Shown here: one piece after another, positions 8,287 to 15,992 of the stretch
Layout: each line of letters begins with the position of its first letter
Numbering within the stretch: the stretch's first letter is position 1
Assembly (NCBI RefSeq): GCF_016901575.1
Contig: NZ_JACJKQ010000007.1
Span: 1-64,000 of the forward strand
Length of the DNA: 64,000 nt
Direction of reading: 5' to 3'
DNA from: Enorma phocaeensis
GTDB lineage: Bacteria > Actinomycetota > Coriobacteriia > Coriobacteriales > Coriobacteriaceae
Notes under the pieces: generated by a model
What the model was told of the DNA's origin: nothing
Database searches by the model: none
Seen by the model: the letters and a program-made list of their open reading frames with translations, nothing else
Made by a program: the position numbers and the translations under genes

Positions 8287-9639
8287 CTAGTAGACGCGCT
8301 CGTTGAGCGTGCCCCAGAGCTTCTTGGACTGCTCGAGGGTCCAGGCGTTGATGCGCTCCTCGTCGAAGGCCACGAACTCGCGGTCCTTGTAGAGGACCTT
8401 GCCGTTCACGATGGTGGTGCGGCAGTTCTTGCCCATCATGCCGAAGAGCATGTGGCCGTCGATGTTCTCGTCCGAGAAGGGCGTGAAGGCCGGGTAGTCC
8501 ATCACGATGACGTCGGCCGCCGCGCCAGGCGCCAGCACGCCGACCGTGCGCCCGAAGTACTCGCTCGCCATGGCGGGGTTGTTCTTGAAGAGCATGTCCA
8601 TGTCCTCGACCCAGCCCACGTTGGGCATCGCGGCGTTATGGCGCTGGATGATGAGGAAGACCTTGAGGCTCTCGAGCATGTCGTGCGTGTAGGCGTCGGT
8701 GCCCAGGTGCACGGGGATGCCGCGACGGTAGAACTCGAGCACCGGCGCGCAGCCCACGGCGTTGCCCATGTTGGACTCGGGGTTGTTGACGATGTGGGTG
8801 CCGGTCTCCTTGATGATGTCCATCTCGGCGGGCGTCACGTGAATGCAGTGGCCGAGCATGGTCTTGGGGCCGAGCAGCCCGTGCTGCAGCAGGCGCTCGA
8901 CCGGCGAGATGCCGCCACGGTTCTGTCGGGAGTCCCAGACGTCGTTCATGCCCTCGCAGACGTGGATGTGGAAGCCCGTGAGGCCGTCGTTCGCCTCGGC
9001 CATCTTGTCCATCGTCTCGTCGGAGAGCGTGAAGGTGGCGTGCCCGCCGAACATCGCGGCGATCATGGAGTTGCCCTCGGCCTGGGCCTTTGCCGCCCAG
9101 CGGGCGAACTCGGCGTTCTCGGCGATTCCCTGGTCGCGCTTCTCCTCGCCGCGGCGGTCGGAGGTCTCGTAGCACAGGCACGCGCGGATGCCCGTCTCCT
9201 CGCAGACGTCCTTGATGGCGAAGAGCGACCCCGGGATCTCGCAGAAGCTGGCGTGGTGGTCGAAGATCGTGGTCACGCCGTCGCGCAGGCTGTCGAGCAC
9301 CGTGGCGTAGGCGCTCGCGCGGGTGCCGTCGAGCGTGAGGTTGTCGTCGATCTTCCACCACTGCTGCTCGAGGTTCTCGAGGAAGTTGGTGGGGTTGCAG
9401 CCCTTGATGGAGAGGCCGCGGGCAAGACCGGAGTAAATGTGGGTGTGGCAGTTCACCAGACCCGGCATGATGACGCCGCCGTGGGCGTCGACGTAGTCCG
9501 CATCGGGATAGGCCGCCTTGATCTCCTGCTCGTCTCCGACGGCGACGATCGAGTCGCCGTCGATGGCCACCGCGCCGGCGCTCAGATAGGGGTTCTCGGC
9601 ATCGCGGGTGATGACCGGTCCGTTGCCAACAATCAACAT
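8287..9639 (-). CDS. ssnA: SsnA-type amidohydrolase
   Basis: This 450-residue metal-dependent amidohydrolase has the NCHTHIYSG metal motif (His65, His67), later metal-ligand histidines in GFHIHVCEG and LGHCIHV, and the catalytic aspartate in GTDAYTHD. It belongs to the chlorohydrolase/guanine deaminase-like branch called SsnA, which co-occurs with YgfK and selenium-dependent hydroxylases. It probably opens or deaminates a purine-derived ring; the exact substrate is unknown. The ATG at 9637-9639 is chosen over a GTG three codons earlier because AAGGAG then sits 8 bases away. The permease gene ends only 5 bases upstream, so the two are in one operon. Confidence 0.88.
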   Translation of the reverse strand: MLIVGNGPVITRDAENPYLSAGAVAIDGDSIVAVGDEQEIKAAYPDADYVDAHGGVIMPGLVNCHTHIYSGLARGLSIKGCNPTNFLENLEQQWWKIDDNLTLDGTRASAYATVLDSLRDGVTTIFDHHASFCEIPGSLFAIKDVCEETGIRACLCYETSDRRGEEKRDQGIAENAEFARWAAKAQAEGNSMIAAMFGGHATFTLSDETMDKMAEANDGLTGFHIHVCEGMNDVWDSRQNRGGISPVERLLQHGLLGPKTMLGHCIHVTPAEMDIIKETGTHIVNNPESNMGNAVGCAPVLEFYRRGIPVHLGTDAYTHDMLESLKVFLIIQRHNAAMPNVGWVEDMDMLFKNNPAMASEYFGRTVGVLAPGAAADVIVMDYPAFTPFSDENIDGHMLFGMMGKNCRTTIVNGKVLYKDREFVAFDEERINAWTLEQSKKLWGTLNERVY

Positions 9640-9644
9640 GACGC

Positions 9645-11138
9645 TCACTCCTTCCCCACTGCCTCTGACGCAATGGGCTCGTCGGGGCTTACAACGACGC
9701 CATGGGCATCCACGCCGATGGCGGGAACGTTCTTGGGCGGTTCGCCCGCGCCGACCGCCTCCTCGATGCCGATGGCCATGTCTTCGGCCTTCTTCTCGTC
9801 GACGGAGAGCTGGATGGTGGGCTCCTCCTTGGGGAGGATCAGGTTCAGCAGGATCGCCATGAGGGTGGCGACGACGAGCGCCGAGGAGCCAAACACGGTT
9901 CCGACCCAGTCGGGCATGCCGGTGCCGGCGAGGCAGCCCGCGACCTGCTCGATGCCGAGGCCGAGCGCCACGGAGGTGCCGGCGATGGTGGAGTTGCGCG
10001 GGGTGAGGCCGCCCTGGGTGATGAGGCGCACGCCGTTCATGGCGATGGTCGCGAACACGGACACGGTGGCGCCGCCGATGACCGGCTGCGGGATGGCCAC
10101 GAGCACGGCGGAAAGCTTGGGGACCATGCCGGCGACCACGAACAGCACGCCAGCGAAGGCGATGACGTAGCGGTTGATGACCTTGTTGGTGAGCACGATG
10201 CCCACGTTCTGGCCGAACGTCGAGGAGGGCATGCCGCCGATGAAGGCGCCCACGATGGCCATGACGCCCACCGAGAAGATGCCGCCCGAGAGCTCCTTGT
10301 TGTTAGGGTCGCGATCCATGGCGCCCACCGTGGTGGAGGTGAGCTCGCCGATGACCTGGACGCAGTTCACGATGAAGACGATGGCGATCGTGGCGCATGC
10401 CGCGGGCACGAACTCGATCTGGAAGGGCATGATCTGCGGGAAGGCGACGATGCCGGCCGAATCGACCGACGAAAGGTCGAGCATCCCGAAGGGGATGGAC
10501 ACGAGCACGCCGACGATGATGCCGAACAGCAGCGACCCCAGCTTGAAGATGCCCTTGCCGAAGTTGTTGAGCGCAAACACCACCGCGAAGGTGACGATGG
10601 CCACGATCCATGCCGCCGGGGTGCCGAAGATCTCGGTGCCCTGGCCTCCCGCCATGTAACGGATGGCGGTGGGATACAGCGACACGCCGATGGTGAAGAT
10701 CACCGTGCCGGTGACGATGGTTGGGAACAGCTTGCGGATGGGCTTCAGGAACACGGCGAAGACGAGCGCGACCACGCCGCCGATGATCTCGGCGCCGAGA
10801 ATCGCCCCGTAGCCAAACTGCACGCCGACCGACTGCAGGGCGGGCACGTAGGCGAAGCTCGTGCCCATGACGATGGGCAGCGCAGAGCCCAGGCGCCCGA
10901 CGATCGGGAACGCCTGCAGGATGGTGATGATGCCCGAGAGCACGAGCGCCGCCTGGATGAGGGTCGTCTCCTGAGCGTCAGTCATGCCGCAGGCGCTCGC
11001 CACGATCAAGGCGGGCGTCACGACGCCGACGATGGCCGCGACGACGTGCTGCAGGCCGAGCGGCACGATCGATCCGATGGATGGCCGCGCGTTCCACTGG
11101 AACAGCGCCTCCGATTCTTGTTGTTGCGTCTTTTCCAC
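9645..11138 (-). CDS. nucleobase:cation symporter-2 family permease (xanthine/urate/uracil type)
   Basis: The 497-residue protein is strongly hydrophobic across about 14 helices and contains the family signature QNVGIVLTNK near residue 313. This identifies the NCS2 group (XanQ, PbuX, UraA, UacT). In front of ssnA, ygfK and xdhD it most likely imports xanthine, urate or a related purine. The start is a GTG (11136-11138) with GAGAGG seven bases upstream; earlier codons in frame would precede the conserved start. It is the first gene of the five-gene operon and has a good promoter 59-87 bases upstream. The C-terminal 60 residues are a soluble charged tail. Confidence 0.88.
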   Translation of the reverse strand: MEKTQQQESEALFQWNARPSIGSIVPLGLQHVVAAIVGVVTPALIVASACGMTDAQETTLIQAALVLSGIITILQAFPIVGRLGSALPIVMGTSFAYVPALQSVGVQFGYGAILGAEIIGGVVALVFAVFLKPIRKLFPTIVTGTVIFTIGVSLYPTAIRYMAGGQGTEIFGTPAAWIVAIVTFAVVFALNNFGKGIFKLGSLLFGIIVGVLVSIPFGMLDLSSVDSAGIVAFPQIMPFQIEFVPAACATIAIVFIVNCVQVIGELTSTTVGAMDRDPNNKELSGGIFSVGVMAIVGAFIGGMPSSTFGQNVGIVLTNKVINRYVIAFAGVLFVVAGMVPKLSAVLVAIPQPVIGGATVSVFATIAMNGVRLITQGGLTPRNSTIAGTSVALGLGIEQVAGCLAGTGMPDWVGTVFGSSALVVATLMAILLNLILPKEEPTIQLSVDEKKAEDMAIGIEEAVGAGEPPKNVPAIGVDAHGVVVSPDEPIASEAVGKE

Positions 11139-11196
11139 GGGGCATCCTCTCTCTTTGACCGCGGCATGGCACAGCCCCGGCACTCCAGTTAGGTCA

Positions 11197-11225
11197 ATTG
11201 TAAGAAAGGTTTTTCACCGATTCAA
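11197..11225 (-). promoter_or_regulatory. promoter of the permease-ssnA-ygfK-fdx-xdhD operon
   Basis: On the minus strand, TTGAAT (11225-11220), a 17-bp spacer and TACAAT (11202-11197) form a near-consensus housekeeping promoter. Initiation near 11190 would give a leader of about 50 bases before the permease GTG. The upstream edge of the -35 overlaps the AT-rich palindrome at 11224-11240. Confidence 0.7.
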
Positions 11226-11240
11226 TAATAAATTATTATT
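11224..11240. promoter_or_regulatory. AT-rich palindrome, candidate operator site 1
   Basis: AATAATA-AAT-TATTATT is a 7-bp inverted repeat with a 3-base centre, overlapping the -35 of the permease operon promoter. Its core ATAATAAATTAT recurs exactly in site 3 (15923-15938) and nearly in site 2 (12703-12720). It lies in the 317-base divergent spacer between the permease and the YheO-like regulator gene. Confidence 0.6.
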
Positions 11241-11402
11241 CGCCGTATCAAACAACGCGCTGACCTGCAGGTTTATCAGAGGTGGTAGAAATGGCTCGGT
11301 GAACGGCAGATTCGCCTGCCGTTCAGCGGCAATAAGAAACCGTTCGCGGAAACCGGCCAAACCGGTCGGCTATACTCGTAGGGCGCACGTGAGGACAATT
11401 CC

Positions 11403-11411
11403 TTATTATCA
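11403..11411. promoter_or_regulatory. half-site of the AT-rich operator in the regulator leader
   Basis: TGATAATAA (minus strand) equals the left half of the palindrome at 15923-15938. It lies 45-53 bases before the regulator's TTG start and could be an autoregulatory site. A -10-like TATACT is at 11371-11376. Confidence 0.3.
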
Positions 11412-11455
11412 TTGTGTCAATATCACGCATCGCCCATCGATCGGAGGAGAGGACG

Positions 11456-12133
11456 TTGAACAGCGAGGTCGCCAAGTATTTGCCCATGGTCGATTTCCTT
11501 GAGACCGTGCTCGGCTCCAACAACGAGATCGTTCTGCACGACTTCAGCGATCTGGAGCACTCGGTGGTCGACATCCGCAACGGGCACGTCTCGGGCCGCC
11601 ACACCGGGGCGCCTGCGACCGACTTCGTCCTGAAGGTGCTCAACGACGACGAGCTCGCCGGCGGCGACCACACCACCAGCTATCTCTCGCACAGCGTGGC
11701 CGGAAAGCCCCTGCGCTCGGTGTCGTACTTCATTCGCGACGGGGGCAAGATCGTAGGCATGCTCTGCATCAACACCGACACCTCCCTCATCGATGAGCTC
11801 CAGTATCTCACCGCGCAGATCGGCTCGGTCTACCACTCGCTCACCAAGGGGCCCATCCTGGACGCCGAGAGCGGGCCGGCGGGCATCGAGCATTTCTCGA
11901 CCTCGACCGACGACCTCGTCAGACGCAGCGTGAGCGCGATCGAGGCCGCGACGGGCAAGGCGATCGAGGAGTTTTCGGCAGACGACCGCCTGGAGGCCGT
12001 GCGCCAGATGAACGCGGACGGGGTGTTTTTGCTCAAGGGCGCCGTCGCCCAGGTCGCCGAGGCCATGGGGATCTCGGAGCCGAGCGTCTACCGCTACCTG
12101 CAAAAGGCGCGTCGCGAGTCGCAGGGGTCCTGA
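11456..12133 (+). CDS. YheO/DauR-like transcriptional regulator (PAS-like domain + HTH)
   Basis: The 225-residue protein has an N-terminal YheO-type PAS-like sensor domain (about 1-115, with the LGSNNEIVLHDFSD opening) and a C-terminal helix-turn-helix of the DauR type near 185-220 (AQVAEAMGISEPSVYRYL). The family includes ligand-responsive repressors such as DauR. The start is a TTG at 11456-11458 placed right after GGAGGAGAGGACG; an upstream in-frame GTG (11414) has no ribosome site. It is divergent from the permease operon and is the obvious candidate to control it and the two other promoters carrying the same palindrome. The ligand may be a purine. Confidence 0.8.
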   Translation: MNSEVAKYLPMVDFLETVLGSNNEIVLHDFSDLEHSVVDIRNGHVSGRHTGAPATDFVLKVLNDDELAGGDHTTSYLSHSVAGKPLRSVSYFIRDGGKIVGMLCINTDTSLIDELQYLTAQIGSVYHSLTKGPILDAESGPAGIEHFSTSTDDLVRRSVSAIEAATGKAIEEFSADDRLEAVRQMNADGVFLLKGAVAQVAEAMGISEPSVYRYLQKARRESQGS

Positions 12134-12177
12134 GGCGCCGCACGCGGCGAAGGGCGCGTCGACCGTCTTGCACGCAA

Positions 12178-12210
12178 AAGGCGCCCCGCACATCGTATGC
12201 GGAGCGCCTT
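12178..12210 (-). terminator. terminator after ridA, possibly shared with the regulator gene
   Basis: A 13-bp stem with one mismatch (12178-12190 with 12198-12210, 7-nt loop) is followed on the minus strand by TTTTGC. It fits an intrinsic terminator for ridA and may also stop plus-strand transcripts of the regulator. Confidence 0.6.
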
Positions 12211-12261
12211 CGACAGAAAGGATGCAAGGGGCGCGGGCATGGCCCGCCGCGCGACGTGCCG

Positions 12262-12642
12262 CTATGCGCGGACGGCGATGACCTCGATCTCGACGAGGCC
12301 GCCCATGGGGATGTCCTTCACCGCGAAGCAGCTGCGCGCGGGATACGGCTCGGTGAAGCAGGAGGCATAGACCTCGTTCACCGCGGCGAAGTCGGCGATG
12401 TCGGCCAGCAGCACGGTGGTCTTGACGACGTCGGCATACGTGAGGCCCTGGCTCTCGAGCAGCGCGCCCACGTTGGCGAGCGACTGCTTTGCCTGCTCGA
12501 CGACGCCCTCGGCGAGCTTGCCCGTCTCGGGGTTGAGGCCGAGCTGGCCAGACAGGAACACCATGTCGCCCGTCGCGATGCCGGCGGAATAGGGGCCAAC
12601 GGCCTTGGGAGCGTTCTCGGAAGTCACAACGGTCTTGCTCAT
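12262..12642 (-). CDS. ridA: RidA family enamine/imine deaminase
   Basis: The 126-residue protein is a typical YjgF/YER057c/UK114 trimer subunit, with GPYSAGI near the N-terminus and the C-terminal signature YPARSCFAVKDIPMGGLVEIEV, whose arginine binds the substrate carboxylate. RidA hydrolyses reactive enamine/imine intermediates. In purine or pyrimidine pathways, relatives hydrolyse aminoacrylate-type products. Its promoter carries the same palindrome as the permease and yedF operons, so a role in this pathway is likely. The start at 12642 follows AAAGG. Confidence 0.85.
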   Translation of the reverse strand: MSKTVVTSENAPKAVGPYSAGIATGDMVFLSGQLGLNPETGKLAEGVVEQAKQSLANVGALLESQGLTYADVVKTTVLLADIADFAAVNEVYASCFTEPYPARSCFAVKDIPMGGLVEIEVIAVRA

Positions 12643-12699
12643 GGTTGCTCTGCCTTTCTCGTATACGCTGGCGAGTGGACGCCACAATAGAACATCTTA

Positions 12700-12727
12700 A
12701 CTATAATAAATTTTTATTATCCGTCAA
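12700..12727 (-). promoter_or_regulatory. ridA promoter with AT-rich palindrome in the spacer (operator site 2)
   Basis: TTGACG (12727-12722), 16 bases, then TATAGT (12705-12700) form a promoter on the minus strand. The spacer is almost entirely an 8-bp perfect inverted repeat, ATAATAAA-TT-TTTATTAT (12703-12720), overlapping the -10. It overlaps the last codons of selD. The centre is about 69 bases from the ridA ATG, the same distance as at the yedF promoter. Confidence 0.6.
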
Positions 12728-13787
12728 GGCCAGGCCCGCCGGCAGACGCGAGAACGCGCACATGGGCGCCGCCGCGATACTCCCCCACCTCGCCGACGCG
12801 CTGCACCGCGGGCACCTTGCCCTCGAGCCCTGCCACAAGCGCCGGGGCGTCGGTGGCCGCAACCGAGAACAGCAGCCCGCCCGAGGTCTGGGGGTCGAAC
12901 AGGGCGTCTGCCACCGCGAGCGGGACCGCGGGGTCGAAGTCGACCTCCGCCTCCGCGAAGCGCCGGTTGCGATAGACGCCTGCCGGGAGGATGCCCATGG
13001 CGGCAAAGTCGAGGGCGCCGGGCAAAAAGCGGAAGGCGTCCGCATGGAGCGTGACGCAGGTGCCGGAACCCTGGGCGAGCTCCAGGCAATGGCCCAGGAC
13101 CGCAAAGCCGGTGATGTCGGTGCAGGCATGGACCTCAAAGCCGCGCGCAACCTCGGCGGCGGCGCGGTTCAAGGTGCACATGAGCCCCTCGACCTCGCGG
13201 CGGGCGGCATCGTCGGCAAGGCCCCCCTTGAGCGCGGTGGTCATGATGCCGATGCCCACCGGCTTCGTGTAGACCAAGACGTCGCCCGGACGCGCCGCAT
13301 CGTTGCGCAGCAGGCGCGCAGGGTCGATGACGCCCGTCACCGACAAGCCGTACTTGGGCTCGGGGTCGTAGATACTGTGCCCGCCCGCCACGACGGCGCC
13401 CGCCTCGGCGACCTTCGTCGCGCCGCCGCGCAAGATCTCGCGCACGGCGTCTTTGGGCATGTCCTCGGGCACCGCCATGATGTTGAGCGCGGTGATGGGC
13501 CGCCCTCCCATGGCGTAGATGTCCGACAGGGCGTTTGCCGCGGCGATCTGCCCAAAGGTGAACGGGTCGTCGGCGATGGGCGGAAAGAAGTCGAGCGTCT
13601 GCACGATCGCGAGGTCGTCGGCGAGCCGGTAGACCGCCGCGTCGTCGGCATGGTCGAAGCCCACGAGCAGATTGGGGTCGCGCATGTCGGGGAAGCCTTC
13701 GAAGAGCTGGGCGAGCTCCCCCGCCCCAACCTTGGCGCCGCAGCCCGCGCAGTCGGCGAGCTTCGTGAGCTTGACTTGGGTCTCCAT
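12717..13787 (-). CDS. selD: selenophosphate synthetase
   Basis: The 356-residue SelD makes selenophosphate from selenide and ATP. The N-terminal loop CAGCGAKVG aligns with the GAGCGCK loop of E. coli: the essential Cys (here Cys16) and Lys (Lys19) are kept, the second, non-essential Cys is Ala, and an extra Cys13 is present. Gly-rich ATP-site motifs and DDAAVYRL follow. With YedF, a cysteine desulfurase and the DUF3343 protein upstream and no selA/selB/selC in the window, it probably feeds the labile selenium cofactor of the molybdenum hydroxylase; a selenocysteine system elsewhere cannot be excluded. It is the last gene of the yedF operon. Confidence 0.93.
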   Translation of the reverse strand: METQVKLTKLADCAGCGAKVGAGELAQLFEGFPDMRDPNLLVGFDHADDAAVYRLADDLAIVQTLDFFPPIADDPFTFGQIAAANALSDIYAMGGRPITALNIMAVPEDMPKDAVREILRGGATKVAEAGAVVAGGHSIYDPEPKYGLSVTGVIDPARLLRNDAARPGDVLVYTKPVGIGIMTTALKGGLADDAARREVEGLMCTLNRAAAEVARGFEVHACTDITGFAVLGHCLELAQGSGTCVTLHADAFRFLPGALDFAAMGILPAGVYRNRRFAEAEVDFDPAVPLAVADALFDPQTSGGLLFSVAATDAPALVAGLEGKVPAVQRVGEVGEYRGGAHVRVLASAGGPGLDG

Positions 13788-13809
13788 GATGATCGGCGTC
13801 CTTTCCTAG

Positions 13810-14073
13810 TCACAGGGCAAGGGTGTAGATGCCCTCGGGGACGAGGCTTCCCTCGACTGCCGCCATGAACGCCTCGCGCGGACCGGCGCCCTCGGGCATC
13901 GCCCACGCCAGGCCGCACTCCGCCGTGATCTCGACGGGGAGCGGGATGATGCGTCCCGGCACGCCCGCCTCGCCGCACAGGCGCTCCGCCTCCATGGCAT
14001 CGAAGGTGCTTCGAAACGAGACGACGGCGCGCTCGCGGCGCGGGCGCGGCGGCAGCATGGCCTCCCCAGGCAT
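13810..14073 (-). CDS. DUF3343 protein, putative selenium/sulfur carrier
   Basis: This 87-residue protein has the DUF3343 pattern: FRSTFDAMEAERLCGEAGVP, a polar turn, then ITAECGLAW with the conserved cysteine. The family is found with YedF, SelD and EF2568-type cysteine desulfurases in genomes having selenium-dependent molybdenum hydroxylases. It is thought to help deliver selenium, though no activity is established. The ATG overlaps the desulfurase stop by one base (TGATG), indicating translational coupling. A downstream ATG (14058) would remove the first five residues. Confidence 0.8.
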   Translation of the reverse strand: MPGEAMLPPRPRRERAVVSFRSTFDAMEAERLCGEAGVPGRIIPLPVEITAECGLAWAMPEGAGPREAFMAAVEGSLVPEGIYTLAL

Positions 14074-15215
14074 CAGGCCACCTCCCGGGCAATGGCGTCG
14101 AGCGCCTCGAGCGCCGCATCGACATCCGCCGCGGTGGTATACCAGCCGAAGGAGAACCTGACGGCGCCGCGGTCGAGGGTGCCGAGCGCGGCGTGCATGC
14201 GGGGCGCGCAGTGGAGTCCCGCCCGCGTGGCGACGCCATGCTCATAGGCGAGACGGTCGGCAACCGCCGAAGAGTCGAGGCCGGCGAGATTGAGCGCGAC
14301 CACGCCGGTGTGGGGGTGCCCGTCATGCTCGCCATAGACGATCGCCGGCAGCCCGCGAAGGCCGTCCAGAAAACGCCTGCGCAGCCCCTCCTCATGCTCC
14401 GCGACGCGCTCGACCCCGAGCGCCAGCAGGTAGTCCAGGGCCGCGGAGAGGCCCGCGAGGCCCTGCGCGTTCATGGTGCCCGCCTCCAGGTGCTCGGGAT
14501 AGCTCTCGGGCTGGAAGGGCTCGGCGCTTTTGACCCCCGTGCCGCCATGCACGAGCGGGGCGAGCTCCACCTGCGGAGATACGACGAGGCCGCCGGTTCC
14601 CTGCGGCCCCATGAGCGCCTTGTGGCCCGTGAAGCACAGGACGTCCGCCCCGATGGCACCCATATCAACCGGCAGGCAGCCAAGCGACTGCGAGGCGTCG
14701 AGTATGAACAGCGCCCCGTGGCTATGGGCGGCGCGCGCAAGGGCCGCCGCATCCGTCACCGCCCCGGTAAGGTTCGAGGCGTGGGTCGCGACGACGGCAC
14801 GCGTGCCGGGACGGAAGAGGCCGTCGAGCTCCTCCATGCGAAGGCGTCCCGACGCGTCCGCCGGCAGGTGGTCGAGCTCGATCGCGCCGCGCCGAGACAG
14901 CTCGTTGAGCGGACGCAGGACCGAGTTGTGCTCGAAGTCGGTCGTGATCACATGGTCGCCCGGTCGCAGCAGCCCGAAGATGGCGGTGTTGAGCGCCATC
15001 GTCGCATTGAGCGTGAAGGCCACCCGCTCGGGATGGTCGAAGCCGATGAGGCGCGCCAGGCGCGAACGTGTTCCGGCGACCGCGCGGGCGGCGGCGAGGT
15101 CGTCGGCCGAGGCCCCGCGCGACGAGCTTCCCGCCCCCGCCATGGCCTCGATGACGGCGCGGGCGACCTCGGGCGGCTTCTGGATGGTCGTGGCGGCGTT
15201 GTTCAGATAGATCAT
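14073..15215 (-). CDS. cysteine desulfurase family protein of the selenium cluster
   Basis: A 380-residue fold-type I PLP enzyme of the NifS/Csd class, closest in kind to the EF2568 family found with selenium-dependent hydroxylases. The PLP lysine is in FTGHKALMG near 198, and the reactive cysteine is in AGLHCAPRMHAALGT near 334. It starts with the class pattern MIYLNNAATT. It probably liberates selenium (or sulfur) from selenocysteine/cysteine for SelD or for the hydroxylase cofactor. It is 11 bases downstream of yedF and overlaps the DUF3343 gene by one base. Confidence 0.88.
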   Translation of the reverse strand: MIYLNNAATTIQKPPEVARAVIEAMAGAGSSSRGASADDLAAARAVAGTRSRLARLIGFDHPERVAFTLNATMALNTAIFGLLRPGDHVITTDFEHNSVLRPLNELSRRGAIELDHLPADASGRLRMEELDGLFRPGTRAVVATHASNLTGAVTDAAALARAAHSHGALFILDASQSLGCLPVDMGAIGADVLCFTGHKALMGPQGTGGLVVSPQVELAPLVHGGTGVKSAEPFQPESYPEHLEAGTMNAQGLAGLSAALDYLLALGVERVAEHEEGLRRRFLDGLRGLPAIVYGEHDGHPHTGVVALNLAGLDSSAVADRLAYEHGVATRAGLHCAPRMHAALGTLDRGAVRFSFGWYTTAADVDAALEALDAIAREVA

Positions 15216-15226
15216 GGCCGCGCCGC

Positions 15227-15862
15227 CTAGAGCGTCACCTTGCGATCGGACCCCAGCAGGATCTCGGAGATGGCGTAGAGGTTGGTGACCCCACCCACGG
15301 CAAGCTCGTCGCGCAGCCCATGGAAGTCAAGGCAGGTGCCGCAGGTCAAGATTTCGCAGCCGCGGCGCTCGAGCTCGCGGATGTCATCGAGCATGGGCGA
15401 GCCCTCGCAGGTGAGCGGTGCGCCGCCGTTGTAGAAGACCATGCGGCTCGGCGGGTTTTCCGCCTGCGACATGGCGTAGACCAGACCCTTGATAAGGATG
15501 CCTCCGAGCTCCTCCGAGCCCTGCCCAAAGGAGGCAGACCCGACGAGCACGGTGGTCGCCGCCGGTGCCGGCTCGGGCACGGGGCATGCGATGCCGGCCT
15601 CGGCGAGCGCCGCCTCGTCGCCGGCGGGATTCTGGGCGGCCTCGGCAGCCACGCCGGAGATCTCGACGGCCCAGCCGCCGTCGACCGCATCGACCGAGAC
15701 CGAGCCCGCCTTGCTTGCCGCCAGGCGCTTCAGGTTCTCGACCGCGACGGCATTGTCCACGAGCACCCGAACCGCGCCGGCGGCCTCGGGGCGCTGCAGG
15801 GCCTGCATGGCAAGGATGACGGGCTTGGGGCATGTCATGCCAAAGGCATCGATGTCGATCAT
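15227..15862 (-). CDS. yedF: YedF, sulfurtransferase-like selenium metabolism protein
   Basis: The 211-residue protein joins a TusA-like domain with the CPKP motif (Cys11) at the N-terminus to a DsrE-like C-terminal half (VLVGSASFGQGSEELGGILIKG and a CGTC pair in EILTCGTCLDFHG). This is the arrangement of the selenium-linked YedF family. It probably relays selenium between the cysteine desulfurase, the DUF3343 protein and SelD. It is the first gene of the selenium operon, with the palindrome-bearing promoter about 60 bases upstream. Confidence 0.88.
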   Translation of the reverse strand: MIDIDAFGMTCPKPVILAMQALQRPEAAGAVRVLVDNAVAVENLKRLAASKAGSVSVDAVDGGWAVEISGVAAEAAQNPAGDEAALAEAGIACPVPEPAPAATTVLVGSASFGQGSEELGGILIKGLVYAMSQAENPPSRMVFYNGGAPLTCEGSPMLDDIRELERRGCEILTCGTCLDFHGLRDELAVGGVTNLYAISEILLGSDRKVTL

Positions 15863-15916
15863 GGTTGGTCCTTTCTGACGTGCGGGCGGTGCATGGCGAC
15901 GCCCCGCAGGCTTTCT

Positions 15917-15944
15917 TCTTGATGATAATAAATTATCAGCGCAA
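15917..15944 (-). promoter_or_regulatory. yedF promoter region with AT-rich palindrome (operator site 3)
   Basis: TGATAAT-AA-ATTATCA (15923-15938) is a perfect 7-bp inverted repeat. With TTGCGC (15944-15939) as -35 and a weak TCAAGA (15922-15917) as -10, the palindrome exactly fills a 16-bp spacer, as at ridA. The centre is about 69 bases from the yedF ATG. Confidence 0.55.
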
Positions 15945-15992
15945 AAGGCCCACAGGGCGCAAGCGGCAGCAATCAGACGGCAAGCGGCGAGG

